From contig SRSI01000071.1 in the NCBI GenBank assembly GCA_005656395.1, forward strand, positions 248,001 to 312,000: a stretch of DNA of 64,000 bases, read 5' to 3'. The notes beneath the pieces are model-generated. The model made no database searches, had not been told where the DNA came from, and saw only the letters and a list, made by a program, of their open reading frames with translations. Source of the stretch: Strongyloides papillosus. Lineage: Eukaryota > Nematoda > Chromadorea > Rhabditida > Strongyloididae. Numbering within the stretch: the first letter of the stretch is position 1; each line of letters begins with the position of its first letter. The translations under genes and the position numbers were made by a program. Below, in pieces: positions 61,904 to 64,000 of this stretch.

Positions 61904-63007
61904 ATGGCTGAAAAAATCGCTATTTCAGATATGGAGCATCCTTTATATTTGAGGAGCTGGGTCAGCTATCTTTTATGGTTTGACATCAATAGCTATTGTT
62001 TTTGTGAACAAAATATTGCTAACAAATTTAAAATTTCCATCATTTATATGGGTTGGAATAGGACAAATGGCAGCAACAATTGTTATATGTTTCTAGGAAG
62101 TTTTAGAGGTACTTATACACTACCAAAATGTGATAGTAATATTGTTCGCAAAATTTTTCCATTACCATTGATATATCTCATAAATCTTATTACTGGTCTT
62201 GGTGGAACGCAAAAAATAAAGTAGGTTTTTTTTATTGAAATTATATACTATATTAGTGTTGTAATAATATTTTTAGTTTGCCTATGTTCACTGTTCTTCG
62301 CCGTTTCTCCATCTTAATGACAATGTTTTTAGAATTAGCATTACTTAAGGTTAGGCCGTCTTTTGCTGTTAAAGTTAGTGTTTTTTTAATGATAATTGGG
62401 TCCATTGTCGCTGCTGTAAATGATCTTGCATTTGACTTATACGGATATGTATTAATTTTTGTCAATGACTTGTGTACAGCGGCAAATGGAGTATATATGA
62501 AAAGAAATTAGATGCAAAAGAGTTAGGACAAAATGGATTGTTATATTTCAACGCACTTTTCATGATACTACCAACAGTTGCCTTTGCTTACATAACGGAT
62601 GACACAAAGAAACTTGTTGAACATTTTTCGAATGATGAAATAACGATATCTATAGTAATTTGCTTTTTAATTTCCTGCGTCTGTGGCTTTATATTAAATT
62701 ATTCTTTAGTTCTTTGTACACACTACAATTCTGCATTAACAACATGCTGCGTTGGGACGCTTAAGGTAAGTATTTGTCAGTTTAACGCCTATCAAAAATT
62801 GTCTTTATCATTTTTTAGAATTTATTTGTAACATATGTTGGAATGTTTTCAAGTGGTGATTATGTATTTTCACTAGCTAATTTTATTGGTGTAAATATTA
62901 GTGTTACAGGATCTCTATTATATACATATGTGACGTTTAAAAGTAAAGAAAATAAAAATAAACAACTCCAAATTCCACCGGAGAAACAAAAACTTCTGAG
63001 CCCATAA
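61904..63007 (+). CDS. sqv-7: Nucleotide-sugar transporter, SLC35D (SQV-7-like) family, frameshifted as given
   Basis: Exons 61904-62220, 62277-62765 and 62819-63007 have clean GT-AG junctions. The product matches SLC35D1/D2 throughout: [76 protein letters not shown], a TAANG block, [31 protein letters not shown] and [15 protein letters not shown]. About ten membrane helices are expected; the family moves UDP-glucuronate, UDP-GalNAc or UDP-GlcNAc into the Golgi or ER, and C. elegans SQV-7 acts in chondroitin synthesis. Three single-base shifts are needed: near 61948 (between PLYLR and the YG block), near 62092 (TGTTTCTAGGAAG) and in the A4 run at 62498-62506. The C-terminal exon ends KQKLLSP. 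As in DENND5 next door, the breaks are isolated single bases in conserved sequence, so the gene is probably intact in the organism. Confidence 0.87.
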
Positions 63008-63567
63008 TCGTATTTTATATGTGCAATAATTTGATTTTATCATATATTATCAATGTTCTCAATTGTGTCTAATTCTTCAAAATTATTTATTATATTCTAT
63101 AGATTTTATATATTTACTTTTGTTTGATATGAATTATATAATTTATGATAATATTTATAGATTTTTACATTAATTTCTATATAAATACAATTTTAATAAA
63201 TAAAAATTAACGTCTATGACATTTTAAACATCTTCCCGCTATTTTTTTAATGTACATTCTTTATGTCGTTCTTCTAGTCGCAACCTTGCACTTTTTTTTC
63301 TTATACAACATTTAGATGGAGTGGTTGTATCATACCAGCCGTGTCAATCCAACAAGAATATAACTAGTCTAATATTATAATCAGACATTAATAATATAAT
63401 GGTCTTAAAACGATTTCTGTGTGTCAAGCGCATCGCATTGGAATTGGTATTACGCTTTTCTTATTTCATTTTATACTTTTCTTGTCAATCGCTATAAGTA
63501 CATATTATTTCTAATATTTTTTTTTATATTTCTAGGTTCCCAATTATTTTTTTTTATTTTTTTAACA
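63008..63567. other. Intergenic, no feature seen
   Basis: 560 bp between the transporter and the last gene. A 31-codon frame at about 63400 (MVLKRFLCVK...) has no support. T-rich sequence just before 63568 could be a trans-splice region. Confidence 0.45.
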
Positions 63568-64000
63568 ATGAATCAAAATACTAATCCTCCTAGTACTAAA
63601 ATGAAAGTTTTATCAAAAGCTGCTTTAAAATATTATCCGGAAGATTTGATAAAGAAAGTTGAAAAAGAGGAGCAGCAACAATTTCATATTGAAAGTTTAC
63701 AATCCATACATGATACTTCAATTAGAGGTCCGCCATCTCGTAAAGGAAGAAAAAGAATTCCAGATAATAACTCAACAACTAATACACAACAAAATAATGA
63801 CTCATCAACGGGACGTGCCTCAAATAATACTAATCAAAAGTTACTAACACCTAATAATTCAACAAACAAATCAAAATCAACTCCAAGAACAAGAAAACGT
63901 GAGGGTGGGGTTGGTTTATCTGCTACTGAACAGAATGTGCTCAAAATCCTTGCCGCAAATGCACATGAGTTGGGGAATCAAAAAGTACCACCTATCACTA
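63568..64000 (+). CDS. 5' part of an unidentified gene with basic, Asn/Thr-rich N-terminus
   Basis: The frame is open from the ATG at 63568 to the end of the window (144 codons), so the gene continues beyond. The start follows a long T tract and TTTAACA. The N-terminus (MNQNTNPPSTKMKVLSK) leads to KYYPEDLIKKVEKEE. A basic motif SRKGRKRIP (near residue 65) resembles an AT-hook-like or nuclear-localisation patch, and a second basic cluster (TPRTRKRE) lies near residue 117. Between them is low-complexity N/T/S sequence. The last visible part, GVGLSATEQNVLKILAANAHELG, looks helical. I do not recognise the family; a nuclear protein is plausible. Confidence 0.65.
   Translation, partial: MNQNTNPPSTKMKVLSKAALKYYPEDLIKKVEKEEQQQFHIESLQSIHDTSIRGPPSRKGRKRIPDNNSTTNTQQNNDSSTGRASNNTNQKLLTPNNSTNKSKSTPRTRKREGGVGLSATEQNVLKILAANAHELGNQKVPPIT

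Noticed and set aside
1..64000. CRISPR arrays, bacterial operons, rRNA
   Set aside because: No regularly spaced identical repeats and no bacterial gene context; introns and gene families show nematode nuclear DNA.

Overview
The window is nuclear DNA of a small-genome nematode. It is about 80% A+T outside exons. Introns are GT-AG and mostly 43-60 bp, exons are compact, and many start codons lie 0-4 nt after a pyrimidine-rich AG, as expected for spliced-leader trans-splicing. Nematode-restricted families are present (DUF19-like secreted proteins, DUF229) together with innexins. The combination fits a clade IV worm of the Strongyloididae type, but that placement is inference. I see no bacterial genes, CRISPR array, tRNA or rRNA.

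Layout. 1-1228: 3' end of a gene for a protein with a basic patch and a C-terminal coiled coil. 3303-6190 (-): an 11-finger C2H2 protein with a Q/N-rich tail. 6.2-12.7 kb: a long gene desert with short G+C-richer islands sharing CTGGTAC and TGGTCAAT words. 12703-13103 (-): a small secreted, prohormone-like peptide. 13.64-14.51 kb: an internally deleted mariner relic. 15534-17472 (-): a Swd2/WDR82-like WD40 protein. 18287-19361 (+): an NFRKB (INO80G)-like protein. 20051-24112 (+): three tandem DUF19-like secreted proteins. 24.1-31.4 kb: a transposon graveyard with a nested non-autonomous element family, a foldback element and a second mariner relic. 31476-33650 (+): a broken long-chain acyl-CoA synthetase gene. 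33873-35098 (-): a TRAIP-like RING E3 ligase. 37225-39319 (+): a DUF229 membrane protein. 40310-41601 (+): nucleobindin. 42577-43056 (+): a very small TGF-beta/activin-like ligand with no visible propeptide. 43568-46345 (-): two tandem innexins. 47673-52777 (-): the BTAF1/Mot1 ATPase. 53604-54388 (-): a membrane protein with two RING-CH-like modules. 56276 to about 61560 (+): a DENND5-type Rab GEF, read across several frameshifts. 61904-63007 (+): an SLC35D-type nucleotide-sugar transporter, also frameshifted. 63568-64000 (+): the start of an unidentified gene that runs off the window.

The genes do not form one pathway. Several are core nuclear machinery: BTAF1 removes TBP from DNA, the NFRKB-like protein belongs to INO80 remodelling, the WDR82-like protein to COMPASS or Pol II termination complexes, and TRAIP to replication-coupled ubiquitination. 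Others act in the secretory or membrane system: DENND5, SLC35D, nucleobindin and the innexins. The lineage-specific part consists of the DUF19 cluster, the peptide precursor, the mini TGF-beta ligand, the DUF229 protein and the double RING-CH protein. The most interesting items are the propeptide-less TGF-beta-like ligand, the repeated words in the 6.2-12.5 kb desert, the nested transposon family and the peptide precursor.
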